Origin: Cylicocyclus nassatus
Taxonomy: Eukaryota; Nematoda; Chromadorea; Rhabditida; Strongylidae
Assembly (NCBI GenBank): GCA_958299035.1
Contig: CATQJL010000316.1
Location: 45,257,585-45,321,584 of the forward strand
DNA length: 64,000 nt
Direction of reading: 5' to 3'
The number at the start of each line of letters is the position of its first letter. Position 1 is the first letter of the stretch. Of the stretch, positions 25,861 through 36,522 are shown one piece after another. Position numbers and translations under genes: made by a program. The notes below the pieces were generated by a model that was not told the origin of the DNA, did no database searches, and was given only the letters and a program-made list of their open reading frames with translations.

Positions 25861-27393
25861 TGACAGCAGTGTATTATAAGAATGTTATTGCTCTGTAGGT
25901 TTTGCACTGGATGATATAAAATTGAATAGGACTGATCAAATTATGGAATTAGCTTGGGGATCATGGAGAATTTTCACATTTTGAAGCTTGGCAAAGTATG
26001 TACCTAGATCACATCAAAATCGAAAAAATTGTCAAGAAATTCTTGCCATTGGTTCGAGGAAGTTTGAGCAATTTGCTTCGACAATTAGCATCCTAGCAGC
26101 TGGGTATGAAGAAAAAGCCTGATATTTGGACATTGTCAGTGAAGCGAACGAAATTTTAAACCTAAGTTGCTTTCAGAAAATTTATTTGAAGGGCGGTGAA
26201 AGCGGAGGGAGCAGACACCGCTTCAGGCCTCGGACAGAGTTCACGCGATTTGATCGTCGCGATTCAATCGCCGCGATTTCCATTCAGTTTCATTTTACAT
26301 TCAAAAATTTCGGGCTGGAAAAGTATCACAACCAAAATGCAAGCTGGTCTGCATGCAATGAACTCGTAACAGTTGTCTTGTCGCGATTCAGTCGGACGAT
26401 TGAATCGCGTCAACTCTGCCCAGAGCCTCATAAAGTAGTTCCAAAAGTTATGGATTGGAAATACCAAGATTTATGAGAAGAGGAAAAGCGTCATTCGGAC
26501 CAAAGTACCAAAGTGCAGTAGACTAACGCTTATTACCGCGGGCAGAATAAAACTTCGAAACTCTTGCATCGATATGAGGTTCCATGCGGGGATTCATTCA
26601 GTCATCTATCTTCTCCAAAGTTGCAATAAAGCAGGATATGGAAAGTATGATGTAGTTTCAGTCTTCAAGAGAATTCGTAAGGGAGAAATTTTTCAAAGCA
26701 TTTGGATTAAGAAGAGAATTAAGAAAACTGAAGACCCAAAAACTACTTCTAAGATAGGCTTTTGGTCAAGTTTAGTCATGGAATAATTTGAGTGCCCTTC
26801 CTCTCCATGGACTGTTATCTGAACACCTTCACTTAATTCACCACTAATCAATAATCTTCTAGAACGCGAACAAAGTTTATGATATTCACACAATGTACTT
26901 TTCGGGCAAAATTGTTTGATTTAGATTACTCATTCAAAGCAACTTTTTGTAATCTCAACTTCAAAAGCAAAGGCGACCACAGTTTCGAAAAAAAAAGAGA
27001 TCCGATTTTGTTATATTGAATCTAAAGCATGATGCTATTGATGGATACCTTCTTGCATCTCAGAATCAATTTTTTTTTCTCGCAAGACCAGGCTAATCTC
27101 AAAAATATTTGGCTCATGGCCTCTTATGTGAAGATTTTAAAACTGTGTTTTTCTGAAACAGAATACTTGACTACTGCCGCCTAACCTGACATATTCACTC
27201 TTTTGGAGAGACGATGACGGTACAAATCACTCTGTACTACCCGCTACAAAAGTTTCATACACCCAATTCGAAAATTTCTTAGTTTTAAAAAGTCCTCATT
27301 TCAATTTTTTGCCAACGTCATAGAAAAGAGCCTCTTGTCAGCCAAAGAAATCAATTTCGAGCACTTCTAATCATATTCTTACTGCTGCTAGTA
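25861..27393. other. Decayed sequence, possibly further hAT remnant
   Basis: 26080-26200 still reads as coding-like in short stretches (SLSNLLRQLAS; LDIVSEANEILNLSCFQKIY), which could be a continuation of the transposase. Nothing firm is seen beyond 26200; the frames there are short. Confidence 0.3.
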
Positions 27394-27557
27394 TAGGCCG
27401 TCCGCGCCGTGCTCGGAAAGCAACGCAGTTGCGTCCGTTGGGATAGTTCATAACTGGAAGAGGCGCAGAGAAAACAGGAGGTGAGAGTGCGTGAGTATAG
27501 AGGAATGTCGCGCGATACACATCTTATGCACTCTCCGCGCCCTGCGCGGTCGGCCTA
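27394..27557. mobile_element. 164-bp inverted-repeat element, TA target duplication
   Basis: It begins TAGGCCGTCCGCGC and ends GCGCGGTCGGCCTA, with TA on both sides (27392-27393, 27558-27559). The interior is GC-rich and non-coding. Confidence 0.7.
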
Positions 27558-27634
27558 TACAAATAAAGAAATAGTAAAAACAAAAAAAACAAGGAAAAAC
27601 CGAAAATCGATGAATGGTAAAAAAAACGACTCAC

Positions 27635-28133
27635 CATCCTTGCGGCTGCAACGCAGTTTTGATGGCGTTGACGTCCCCGGAGCTTAGAACACAATCGACG
27701 TCCATCTGAAAATAAAAAGATGAGTGAAACAAAATAAAATAAAAAAAAACAACAAAAATGAGGGAAAGACGCCAAAACAACATTGAAATCTTGGATTTGG
27801 CGGCGTTCGATTTGCCGTTTTCGCTGCGGGACTCAAGATGCAAACCCCGGGGGAAACGAAGCTAAGATAGAACCCTTTTTCACGCCTATTCTGGGGCATA
27901 ACAAAAAGCGAACATTGTTATTGTGAAAAGCAAGAAATGTACAGAAGAAAACGAAAAGTTGTTGTTTTCATAGAGACTGTTTATATGTCAAAACTAACCC
28001 GCTTTTTTTGGTGCGTCCTTTAAATTTTTACCCCCGTACCGTCCTTCTTGTCCCCTGCGACGTTGTCTGGATTCTTCCGCTCATCGTTCTGAGCAAGCAA
28101 CGTCCAAGCTGGAGAAAATTCGTTGCGAAACCA
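27635..28133 (-). CDS. Two exon-like segments of an unrecognised gene
   Basis: On the minus strand, 28133-28032 is bounded by TTTTTCAG and GGGG|gtaaaa and reads WFRNEFSPAWTLLAQNDERK then NPDNVAGDKKDGTG (34 codons, phase 0). Further on, 27705-27635 follows TTTTCAG, begins with ATG (MDVDCVLSSGDVNAIKTALQ) and ends at GGATG|gtgagt. Both are islands of higher GC in poly-A/T-rich surroundings, with mostly C or G in third positions. The ATG directly behind an acceptor could be a trans-spliced start, in which case the two segments belong to different genes. 28680-28590 (minus) also reads as coding (KTRDVVIAPGRVMRITTIYN). No family is recognised and no full reading frame could be built. Confidence 0.35.
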
Positions 28134-28455
28134 CTGAAAAAGAACAAGGTAAAGAAAAACGCATTTTTTGGCAATTTTCACAAAAAAAAACCCGGCATAA
28201 GCAAAGAAATAAGCTCGGCGACGTTGTCTACAATATAGACAGAAACAAGACCTATCGACCACACAAAAAAACTGCGTGAAAAGAGTTAAACTAGAAGAAA
28301 AACAAGAGATTTTCCAAAACAAGGTTTTTGCCGGATTTCTCGTTTAAATCATAAAAAGTAGTCTTGCGACGTTGTCAGCGAGAAAATAGAGATCAAGAGC
28401 TTCAAAATGATATATAGCTTGCTAGTTTTGGATTCGAAACAGCGAAGAAAAGGGT

Positions 28456-28570
28456 ACCAGAGCCAAATGCCCCGCGCCCCGCGTTTGGGGTAGCGAGGTA
28501 GCGCGCAGCGCGCGGAGACGCAGACGAGCAGCGGAGACAGACCAGAGCCGGCAAGGCATTTGGCTCTGGT
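28456..28570. repeat. 115-bp GC-rich inverted repeat
   Basis: ACCAGAGCCAAATGCC (28456-28471) is repeated in reverse at 28555-28570. The interior is very GC-rich (GCGCGCAGCGCGCGGAG). No target duplication is visible. Confidence 0.75.
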
Positions 28571-29109
28571 CATTGATCTCCGCGGGGTCATAACGAAACC
28601 CTACGATATTATATATCGTTGTGATCCTCATGACACGGCCAGGAGCAATGACAACGTCGCGGGTCTTGAAAATCACTCCATAACGAGATAGACCAGCATT
28701 TATGTGGCGACCTTTTGCGCAAGATTTGAACGCAGTTTCTCGTTTTTATTGAGCTCCAGCGGCTTTCATGAACCTCCAACGCTCAATCGCAGTCCAGAGA
28801 AAGGTTAACTGATAAGTTTTAATCTAATTTCTAGCTGAGTTTTTGAAGAAAAACCTTTTCAGCATAAAAAGGCCATAAGACTGCAATCCTTCGTTTTTTG
28901 AGCTTTTTTCGGATGTCACTACTATATTTGCCTCATTCACATTCATCCTTACATAGTTAGTCATTAGCTATGTCATAATATCCGGGGCTTCGCCCCGGAT
29001 GACGTCTGTACTCCCCTCCAGGTGAAGGTTGTGTCCTCTCAAGACACTCAAAGTGAAGGTTACCAGAGTACGTGGCTCTATGTATCGAAGGTATGGTCTC
29101 CACTTCGCC

Positions 29110-29450
29110 TATGTTAATGTATTAGCTGGAGACCGCTAGTGGAGACTTTGGGTTGAAAAGTCTCCACTCTGAGCATATGCCGTGAGGGGCAAGAAACCTT
29201 CACAAATTATATATCATCTGAAAGCTCTTGCAAAGGAGAATCCAACATATGAAGTCGCAACATGATTCATGCAGTTTTGAAGAAGTTATGAGCTATTGAA
29301 GTTCAAAAAGCGGTTTTTTACCTGTTTTTTTAAGAGCCTGGATCTCCGCGGTATCTTGATGGATCGGTGCAGCTAAGAAATATTCCGATAGAGCAATTCT
29401 TACTCTACAAAACCTATGAAGTCGCAACATCGCATACCATCATAATCCAG
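29110..29450 (-). repeat. Inverted duplicate of 21511-21835, right copy
   Basis: Reverse complement of the left copy at high identity over about 270 bp. Another diverged piece (CTATGAAGTCGCAA) follows at 29590. Confidence 0.85.
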
Positions 29451-29940
29451 ATTTATAGGAGTCTAAATGCCAGTATTCACTAAGTAACCTAGAATCGCTT
29501 AATTTTTTAAAATTCTTGTTCTCGGCGGTCACTGCTCAGATCGATTCAATTTTTTCACTGTCTGGTAGAACAACACTTGCCCTTTAAAGTCTATGAAGTC
29601 GCAATTGCTGACATCTTCAAACACCAGATTTATAACAGTGGAAATTTCGCATGATTTTTCTCTATTTTATTATATTATTCGAAATTCTGGTTCTCGGTGG
29701 TTGCTGCCTGGAGACCTACTTTATTCGCAGTACGTTATAACAAAATTTACTTAATTGAATACGTAAGGTCTAATTGGGTTTTACTTACAAATAGACCATT
29801 TGAATAGCACGTTTATTTCTTTTTTTAAATTTTTATGCCGCTGTACTCATCGTATTTGTGGCCCTAAAGAGGGCCGTTAGGTCACACTTGTTGGCCCTCA
29901 AGGGGACCGTTGGGTTAGAGTTCTTCAATTATCCAAAGTT

Positions 29941-30150
29941 CTCCCCCCCCCCCCCCCCGGTCCACGTTTCTGAGAGGTGAGTGTCCGGCACTATCACCTT
30001 CACTTTTGGCCGGGCAGTGGTAGCTGGAACCACCTTCACTTTTGGGAGGCCCGGCTCCACCTATCGCACCTCTGGTTCCAACAACTTCTCACCATTTCAC
30101 TACCTAATTCCCTGCTGGAGCCCAAACTCTTCTCCGGGGGTTTCCTCCTG
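29941..30150 (+). repeat. C-run and paired CCTTCACTTTTGG motif
   Basis: A run of 16 or more C (29943-29958) is followed by two CCTTCACTTTTGG motifs (29997-30009, 30033-30045) and by a block (GGCTCCACCTATCGCACCTCTG; TCTCACCATTT) also present beside 21400 and, in part, at 35730. This is probably the end of a dispersed repeat. Confidence 0.6.
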
Positions 30151-30214
30151 GCCAAAAAACTACTCGAAAAAAAACCTTGCGGCAAGATCTGAATGCAACC
30201 CATCTCGAGCGCCA

Positions 30215-32085
30215 TTTGCAGAACAGCTTTGCAGGATGATCTCAGGAAATACAGGCAAGCCAAAATACTGCAAGCAGCCGAAGAAAGACGAAGTCTTAAG
30301 AAGAGCTGAAGGGACCTTTGCGAATATCATGTGCCGCTGGCTGCACTATTGGACGAAATCTATCGCGAAGAACTTTTACACCAATCTCTTCCGCTCATCA
30401 ACGCCCGAGCCGTTGCCCGTTGTTCCCACTGGAGAAGTATCACCAAGAATGCTTCCTGTTGAAGCGCACACTGCGATTCAAACTTTGAAAGTTTACGGAT
30501 CCGGGACCGGAACATCTTTCCTTCGAACTCCTGCGAGCCGGAGGCAAGGTCTACACGAGATTCTGGCGTCGCCTACCAGCATCTAATCTACAGAAGGAAA
30601 AATTTCGAACAGTGAGACCTTCAAAAATTGTCCTTCTTTTCAAGGAGGGCGAACGGGAGGATTTTGGGAACTACCGCCCATTATGTCTGCGCGTTGTACA
30701 AGCTTTACGAAGTTTATCTCTGCGCATATTGTATGTCTAGAACACTGGATGAAGCCCAACCTTAAAGGCACCGTCCACCCAAACTGAGGGTTGATGAGAT
30801 TTCAGTGCATACTAGTGTGGACCCCCACACTAGTATGCCACCGAAATCTCATCAACCTCGCTTTAGGTGGACGGTGCCTTTAAAAACAAGGTGGATTTCG
30901 CAAAGGATTCAGCTGCATGGACCACATCTAAACGGTTTCGAGGGTCATAGAAGTCTGCCGGAAAAACCGATTGCCTCTTCTTTCAACCTTCGTTGACTAC
31001 GCGAAAGCCTTCGACAGCGTTGAAACTAGTGCCGTCCGTCAGCGTTGGTCGATCAAGGAGATGACCCAGCTTATGTTAGGACGTTAGTGCTACAAGGACT
31101 GTACAACAACGATGCAGCTATTCCATCACCTCCTAATCATTCCAAATGGGAAGGGGCGACACAATCTCGCTGAAGCTGTTCATCGCGGCTTTGCAGTTGG
31201 TGATGAAGTCACTGGACTGAGACGAGAGAGGCATACGAGTTGATGGGAGATTTCCGTCCAACCTTCGTTGCGGACGACATCCTTCTCTTTTCGAGGAGTA
31301 TCGCTGGAGCAGAGACTATGTTGAGGAAACTAAACGAAGTAGGAAGAAGATCGAATTGCGAATATGTCGAAAGAAAATTTTGTTTATAACCGCCCTATGC
31401 AAAGATATGGACTTGGAAGACGCCCCCATTATGGAGATGTCCTCTTACGTGTACGTTCCGATAAATGGAGAACGACTTAAGGGGAGAACTCAACAGGAGA
31501 ATAAGAGCAGCCTGGGCTGCCTTCGGATTTCTGAAGGAAACCACCGACCAACTGACGGACCTAGAGCTTCGTGCCCACCTGCTCGACTAAATTGTTCTCT
31601 CGGTGCTCTGTTAGCAGCTGAAACTTGGGCCGATACTGTAGCCACGTCGAAAGCTTTACGGACCACTCACAGAGCGCTCGAGCGCAGTCTTCTGAAGATG
31701 AGCCGACACAAGCAACAACTTTTCAGACTTCGCAATACGGATATGAGAAGAATGCTTCGTCTTCATGACCCAGCGGAATACGTTGCGAAGCGAAGCATCG
31801 ATGGGCCGGTCACATTATGTGAAGAACAGGCGACAGATGGACACTAAGAACATCTGAGTGAATTCCTCGTGAAGCCAAACGTCCCGAGGAAGACCTCCAA
31901 CGAAATGAGCAGACGTGTTCATGGAACGGACGGACCAGTTGAGAAATCAGCTGGATACGATTATCGCACTTGGGACGTGGACGCAGCCACCGACGGCAAT
32001 CAAGAAGACGTGGATGTCTGAAGCGAGGGACAGGGACAAATGGAGACTCGGGCCATCTAGGTACCTAACTAAGTAAGTAATAAGC
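30215..32085 (+). mobile_element. RTE-type non-LTR retrotransposon, degenerate 3' part
   Basis: Broken frames encode the reverse transcriptase and its C-terminal region: NFYTNLFRSSTPEP, VLLFKEGEREDFGNYRPLCL (30630-30690), FVDYAKAFDSVE (about 30984-31020), the catalytic motif as FVADDILLFSRS (about 31264-31300), SSYVYVPINGERL, DLELRAHL-like text read across frames near 31560, and RALERSLLKMSRH. The 3' end is a short repeat-like tail (GTACCTAACTAAGTAAGTAA, to about 32085), as in RTE elements. It is 5' truncated; no endonuclease domain is seen before 30215. Several frameshifts and one palindromic insertion (30766-30879) make it inactive. Confidence 0.8.
30766..30879. mobile_element. 114-bp palindromic insertion in the RTE remnant, TTAA-flanked
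   Basis: AGGCACCGTCCACCC... and ...GGTGGACGGTGCCT are inverted ends; the arms pair over nearly all of the element, with GTGTGGACCCCCACAC at the turn. TTAA is present on each side (30762-30765, 30880-30883). It splits the reverse transcriptase frame after DEAQP-like text. Single arms of relatives lie at 5118-5195 and near 3238-3255. Confidence 0.8.
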
Positions 32086-32269
32086 ATGCTTGATTACCTC
32101 CTGTGGAATTCCCAGCCTCGTATCTCAGACTTTTCAAAAATCGCTAAAATCGATAAGCTAATTGGCATCTAAAGACCAGTATGGTATTCGTAATCAGCAT
32201 GCTCGAATACCCCCCCCCCTGTGCCAACTCCAGCCCCATAGGCATAGTTGCGATAGGGGGAGTGATGGA

Positions 32270-32325
32270 TCTTACCCCCTTCACTTTGAGGCCAAACTCC
32301 CGATAACCCCCTTCACCTGGGCTGA
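32270..32325 (+). repeat. Paired CCCCCTTCAC motif
   Basis: CCCCCTTCACTTTGAG (32275-32290) and CCCCCTTCACCTGGGCT (32307-32323) repeat the paired motif of 21416-21460. The G/C runs near 32211 and 32255 flank it. Confidence 0.55.
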
Positions 32326-32472
32326 GATTGGTATTGTACTCTGAGAATATGGTAAAAATCGTTATTAAAAGGTTTTGTAGGCTAAGTACCTCAAACAACA
32401 AGTACGCTCATAAATTTACAAAAGAAACGGTACTTATGTTTATTTATATTATTTATTTATCCCCGTAGCATT

Positions 32473-32690
32473 CATTTGGAGAGCAGAAAGTGAGGACAAA
32501 AAAGCAGTTGATTTTTGGAGTACATAAAATCCCTCATATCTCGCGGCACAGAAGACCTAGAAAAAATCGACGGTCTACGTCGATTCTCCATGATCTCAGC
32601 TTTCGAATGATATAAAGCATATTAGGGCTTTTTTGCTTCCCGGCTCTAAAAATCATTTGCTTCGGTAACCGATAAAAGCCAATACATTGG
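32473..32690 (+). repeat. Direct duplicate of 32993-33205, first copy
   Basis: From TTGGAGAGCAGAAAGTGAGG to AAAGCCAATACATTGGTGGA the two copies are nearly identical. The first copy keeps the uninterrupted sequence beyond ACATTG. A diverged inverted piece lies between the copies (32710-32830). Confidence 0.85.
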
Positions 32691-32992
32691 TGGAGCTGGG
32701 TGGAGCAAGCTAATAGTAAATATCTGCACCCCATTTTTGAAAACTGGAAAGTGTATTCGCCCAGCAACTTATATACCATTCGAAAGCTCAGGAAAAGGGG
32801 ATTCGACCTAGACCGTCGACTTCTTTCTAGCCCCCCCTCTACCGAGAGATACACCGCATTTTATCGGAAAACATGTCCATTTTCAACACCATATTTCTGC
32901 CAAATGAAGACCTAATCACTTCTGATTATCTATCTGTGTGATAGAGCAAGTCTTCATTAACAATGTAGACCATCGGCTTTCTCGTAGCTTTC

Positions 32993-33205
32993 ATTTGGAG
33001 AGCAGAAAGTGAGGACAAAAAAGCAGTTGATTTTTGGAGTACATAAAATCCCTCATATCTCGCGGCGCAGAAGACCTAGAAAAAAGTCGACGGTCTAAGT
33101 CGATTCTCCATGATCTCAGCTTTCGAATGGTATGCATGTTAGGGCTTTTTTGCTTCCCGGCTCTAAAAATCATTTGTTCCGGTGACCCATAAAAGCCAAC
33201 ACATT
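32993..33205 (+). repeat. Direct duplicate of 32473-32690, second copy, interrupted
   Basis: Same as the first copy up to CCAACACATTG, where the foldback element 33206-33913 begins. The continuation (GAGGTGGAGCAAGTTGATAG) resumes at about 33918. Confidence 0.85.
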
Positions 33206-33913
33206 GTAGGTCGTCCCGAAAGTTTTTGCGCACGATTTTCAAACTTCATAACTTCTGATTTTTCCAACCGATTTGACTGCTTCTATTTTCTTATGAAATA
33301 GTAGGTCATGTTTTTTATAATGACATCTTATCTGCTTACTAATGGTCATCTGCTGCATAGATAGGAGCGATAGAAGAAAATTGGTCAAAATTTGAATTTT
33401 TTGTGTAGAGTCATGAAAAATCGGAAACTTGCAACAAAAATCGGAGCAGTCGGTGTTGTAGGTTCCCTCACCAGCTCTTTCTAACAGTGCAAAGTTTGCG
33501 CTGATTGAGGGTCTTTATGAAAAGTTATGATTTTCGAGCAAGCAATGCAAAAGGGCGAACTTTGTTTATTTTGGCATTTTTCAGGGAAATCATAACTTTT
33601 CATGGAGACGCTCAATCAGCGCAAACTTCGCACTGTTAAAAGGAGCTGGTGAAAAACCTACAATAGTGACTGCTCCGATTTTTGTTGCAAGCCTCCGATT
33701 TTTTATGACCCTACACAGAAAATTCAAATTTTGACCGATTTTCTTCTATCGCTCCTATCTATGCAACAGATGATCATTACTAAGCACTGAGATGTCATTA
33801 TAAAGAGGATGACTCACCCTTTCACATAAAAGTGAAAGCATTCAAATCGGTTGGAAAAATCAGAAGTTATGAATTTTTGAAAATCGTGCGCAAAAACTTT
33901 CGGGACGACCTAA
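33206..33913. mobile_element. Mariner-type foldback element
   Basis: The left end GTAGGTCGTCCCGAAAGTTT and the right end AAACTTTCGGGACGACCTAA are inverted, and the arms pair almost fully (AACTTCATAACTTCTGATTT; ATCGGAGCAGTCGGT; CGCTGATTGAG). The right flank is TA. The inner part is related to 13608-14309. Comparison with 32690-32720 shows the empty site. Confidence 0.85.
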
Positions 33914-34238
33914 TAAGAGCGAGGTGGAGCAAGTTGATAGTAAAAAGACCGCGAATTGACATCGTTATCAGCACTAACGGAAACGTGAGCGAACGCGTCT
34001 ATTTAAGCGTGCTTATCGTTGTTATATGTTTAAGTTTTTTTTGTAAAAAATGCGTTTTTGATTGACAGTTATGCCATCATTATTAGCACACACTCAAAAA
34101 ACTATGGGAGATTGGTGAATTTCCACACCTTTACACAAAAACTCTCCCATTTCTGGAATTTATACTCTGCAAACCTAGTGCTGAAGAAGGTCACATTCGT
34201 GAAAACACTCTAGACTCACCTTACCTAATTTGTAGAGA

Positions 34239-35492
34239 ATGGTTGTTTTAATGAATCAAAAAGTTCAGGAGAATAACATGTTATTAAATTATTTCTCAAT
34301 GTTTTGGAAAGGTTGGCAGTTTGAAGGGGAAACGGCAGGCAGAATACTTTACAAAATCGCAGATGACTCGTATGTGTTTCAGTTCAACAGCGAGGCAGAA
34401 GGAGAACTTTACGCCGACGAAAATGTTGTCGACATTGATACAGCGTTGACAATTGAGCGAAACTCTCTGATTTCCTACATAGGGAATTCAAGCAGATTGC
34501 CTAGTTTCGATGAGGAAATGTCCAGGAATCTATTGCTGGTCTTCAGATTGCTGAAGGTTTCAAGGCTGCTAAATTCACAAACATGGATATGAACAAAAGG
34601 AAGATGTCAGTACAAAGCATAGCTACTGCTCTTAGATCTCAACTGGAGTGCGAACCCAAGTCTGTGCTTTATGCTTTTGGAAGTTATTCGCCTTGTGACA
34701 TTATGAACTATGATATTAAAAAAAAACCAACGCGCAGCATAGTATCTACTTTTTTCGACTATTCCGCAGATGCTGTTAAAGAAGAAGTTGAGCAGCTTTC
34801 TCATCAGCTAACAGGACATATGCCAGAGGAGGTGAAGCCAGAGTTCGACAAGGCCCAAAAAAAGTATGCAATATTTCCTTTCCGTGTTGCGAAAGCATAT
34901 GTGATCTGGCTCCTTCCCCATTACTTACCGCAAAAATCTGATGGACTTACTAGCAAAGCTAGTTTCCATTCCGACTAGCACGGCAGAGGTGGAGAGAGGA
35001 TTTTCTATCTACTCTGTTATCAGAACACAACGCAGAAGTCGCGCAGCGGTGGAGCATCTAAGCAATTACTTAAGGTTTGTCAGCCTTCCACTAAACATAT
35101 TGTTATCTAAAAACTTCATTTAAAGGATTGGTATAAGTGGTCCAGACAGGCTGTTACCGTATGACTTTTTGAAATATCCTAAAAGATGGTATGAAGAAAC
35201 TGGTCACCTACCTGCTGACTTTCCTGGTGCTACCAGAGGGCCAGGAAAAATCACGAAAGCGCTAAAAGAAGAAAAAAGTTTCAAATCCATTTTCGACTCA
35301 GAATGCTTTTGTACGCAATTCTACTTCTACTCCGATGACCTTTTGGAGGAAGAAGAAGATTTTTCAGGCAGCGAACTTGTTGTTTCTGACGTTAGCGATA
35401 GTGATATTGTTGATGATGATGTGCAGAAATTGAAGTTGTTCCTAACTTGTACATCTTTTAGGATAAACCTTATTGCTTTCGTTTTTTGTTGA
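34239..35492 (+). pseudogene. hAT-type transposase, C-terminal part with dimerisation domain, frameshifted
   Basis: Four consecutive frames can be chained: 34239-34592 (…ALTIERNSLISYIGNSSRLP), 34583-34978 (VKEEVEQLSHQLTGHMPEEV), 34941-35123 (LLAKLVSIPTSTAEVERGFS, then RRSRAAVEHLSNYLRF) and 35169-35492 (ETGHLPADFPGATRGPGKIT, then an acidic tail). The third is the classic hAT C-terminal dimerisation motif (S-T-A-E-V-E-R-x-F-S). Frame breaks at about 34590, 34950 and 35120 inactivate it. It complements the N-terminal part at 24245-25860, so the two may be halves of one copy split by 8.4 kb of later insertions; two separate copies remain possible. Confidence 0.75.
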
Positions 35493-35640
35493 TGCAATGA
35501 AACAGGAGCACAGATCTTCATAAAGTCAATTTTTCAAAATTTTTTAATTTTTTTTAGAATTTTCAAATCTTTTTTCAATTTGTGCCTAAATAAGGTACAA
35601 GTTAGAGCTCTTCAACCACGCTTTTTTTCCTTTTCTCTTT

Positions 35641-35760
35641 CCCCCCCCCCTAGACTCACATACCCCCTTCACCCTGGAAGGTCGGGAACAGCCGAGACCC
35701 TCTTCACCTGGGGAGAGCCCGGCTCCCCTATCGCACCTATGCCCATAGGTCAAAGTTGGC
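35641..35760 (+). repeat. C-run with paired CCCTTCACC motif
   Basis: A poly-C run (35641-35650) is followed by CCCCCTTCACCCTGG (35663-35677), CCCTCTTCACCTGGGG (35698-35713) and TATCGCACCTATGCCCATAG, the same layout as 29941-30070. Confidence 0.55.
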
Positions 35761-35989
35761 CAAAAATCAAATCGATAAAATTGATATCGATCGATGACGA
35801 AAAGTAGCTTATGACACCTGCCCCTCCCCGGTGTATGTGTGCCAAGTTTGATTCGGATCGGTTTAGAGATAAAAGACAGACACAAGGCACAAAGACATGC
35901 AAACAGACATTCAGCTTTATATATGAGATAGTGCGCAAAATAAAAGCGCATAGCGCTCTTCCCAGCATGCACAGACCGCGCAGATAGCA

Positions 35990-36400
35990 GGGTAGTGAAT
36001 CACTCAAATTTTGATTTTCCCGCGTTTGGTCCTCAAAAATCGACATGCAGTTAAAATCGGAGCAGCCACCATTATGAGTTGCTTGCAGTGTTTAATGTAA
36101 CTGATGTGAGCAAATTCTGAGCTGACTGAATGTTTTTTTTTCGAAAAGTTATGATGCCCAAGAAGATGAAAAGATCAAATTGGCGAATTGTACTGTTTTG
36201 TTTGAAAATCATAACTTTTACAGAGGCTTCTAGTCAGCACAGATTTTGTTCAGCAAGATGAAGCTTGGAGAAACCTGTAACACTCACTGTTCAAGTTTAT
36301 TGCAAGATCTGGATTGCTCATGACGGAACACAGAAGAATCAAAATTTTGAATCCGCGTTCTAATACTACAAGCAGCTTTCATGCAGCTGTAAGAAAATAA
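35990..36400. mobile_element. Diverged relative of the mariner-type foldback elements
   Basis: The arms (AAAATCGGAGCAGCC, GAAAAGTTATG... and ...CATAACTTTTACAGAGG) recall the interiors of 13608-14309 and 33206-33913, but the ends are not clear. Confidence 0.5.
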
Positions 36401-36426
36401 CTGTTTGAAACTAACGCTTGCTTGGC

Positions 36427-36522
36427 CAGTATAGAATCGGAATACTTGCCATATCAGACAGTGTGTACAATATTTGTGACAGCATGTACCTAGAAATCGC
36501 TGTAGTCGCTGCTCCTGTTTAA
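36427..36522 (-). pseudogene. Isolated degenerate copy of one receptor exon
   Basis: On the minus strand this matches the 49139-49242 exon of the receptor gene: AATATTGTACACACTGTCTG (here) versus the same region there, with an acceptor-like AAACAG in the same place. The reading frame has TAG and TGA stops and a shift (SSDYSDF*, NIVHTV*YG). The neighbouring receptor exons were not found around it, so only this exon and part of its introns were duplicated, or the rest has decayed. Confidence 0.65.
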
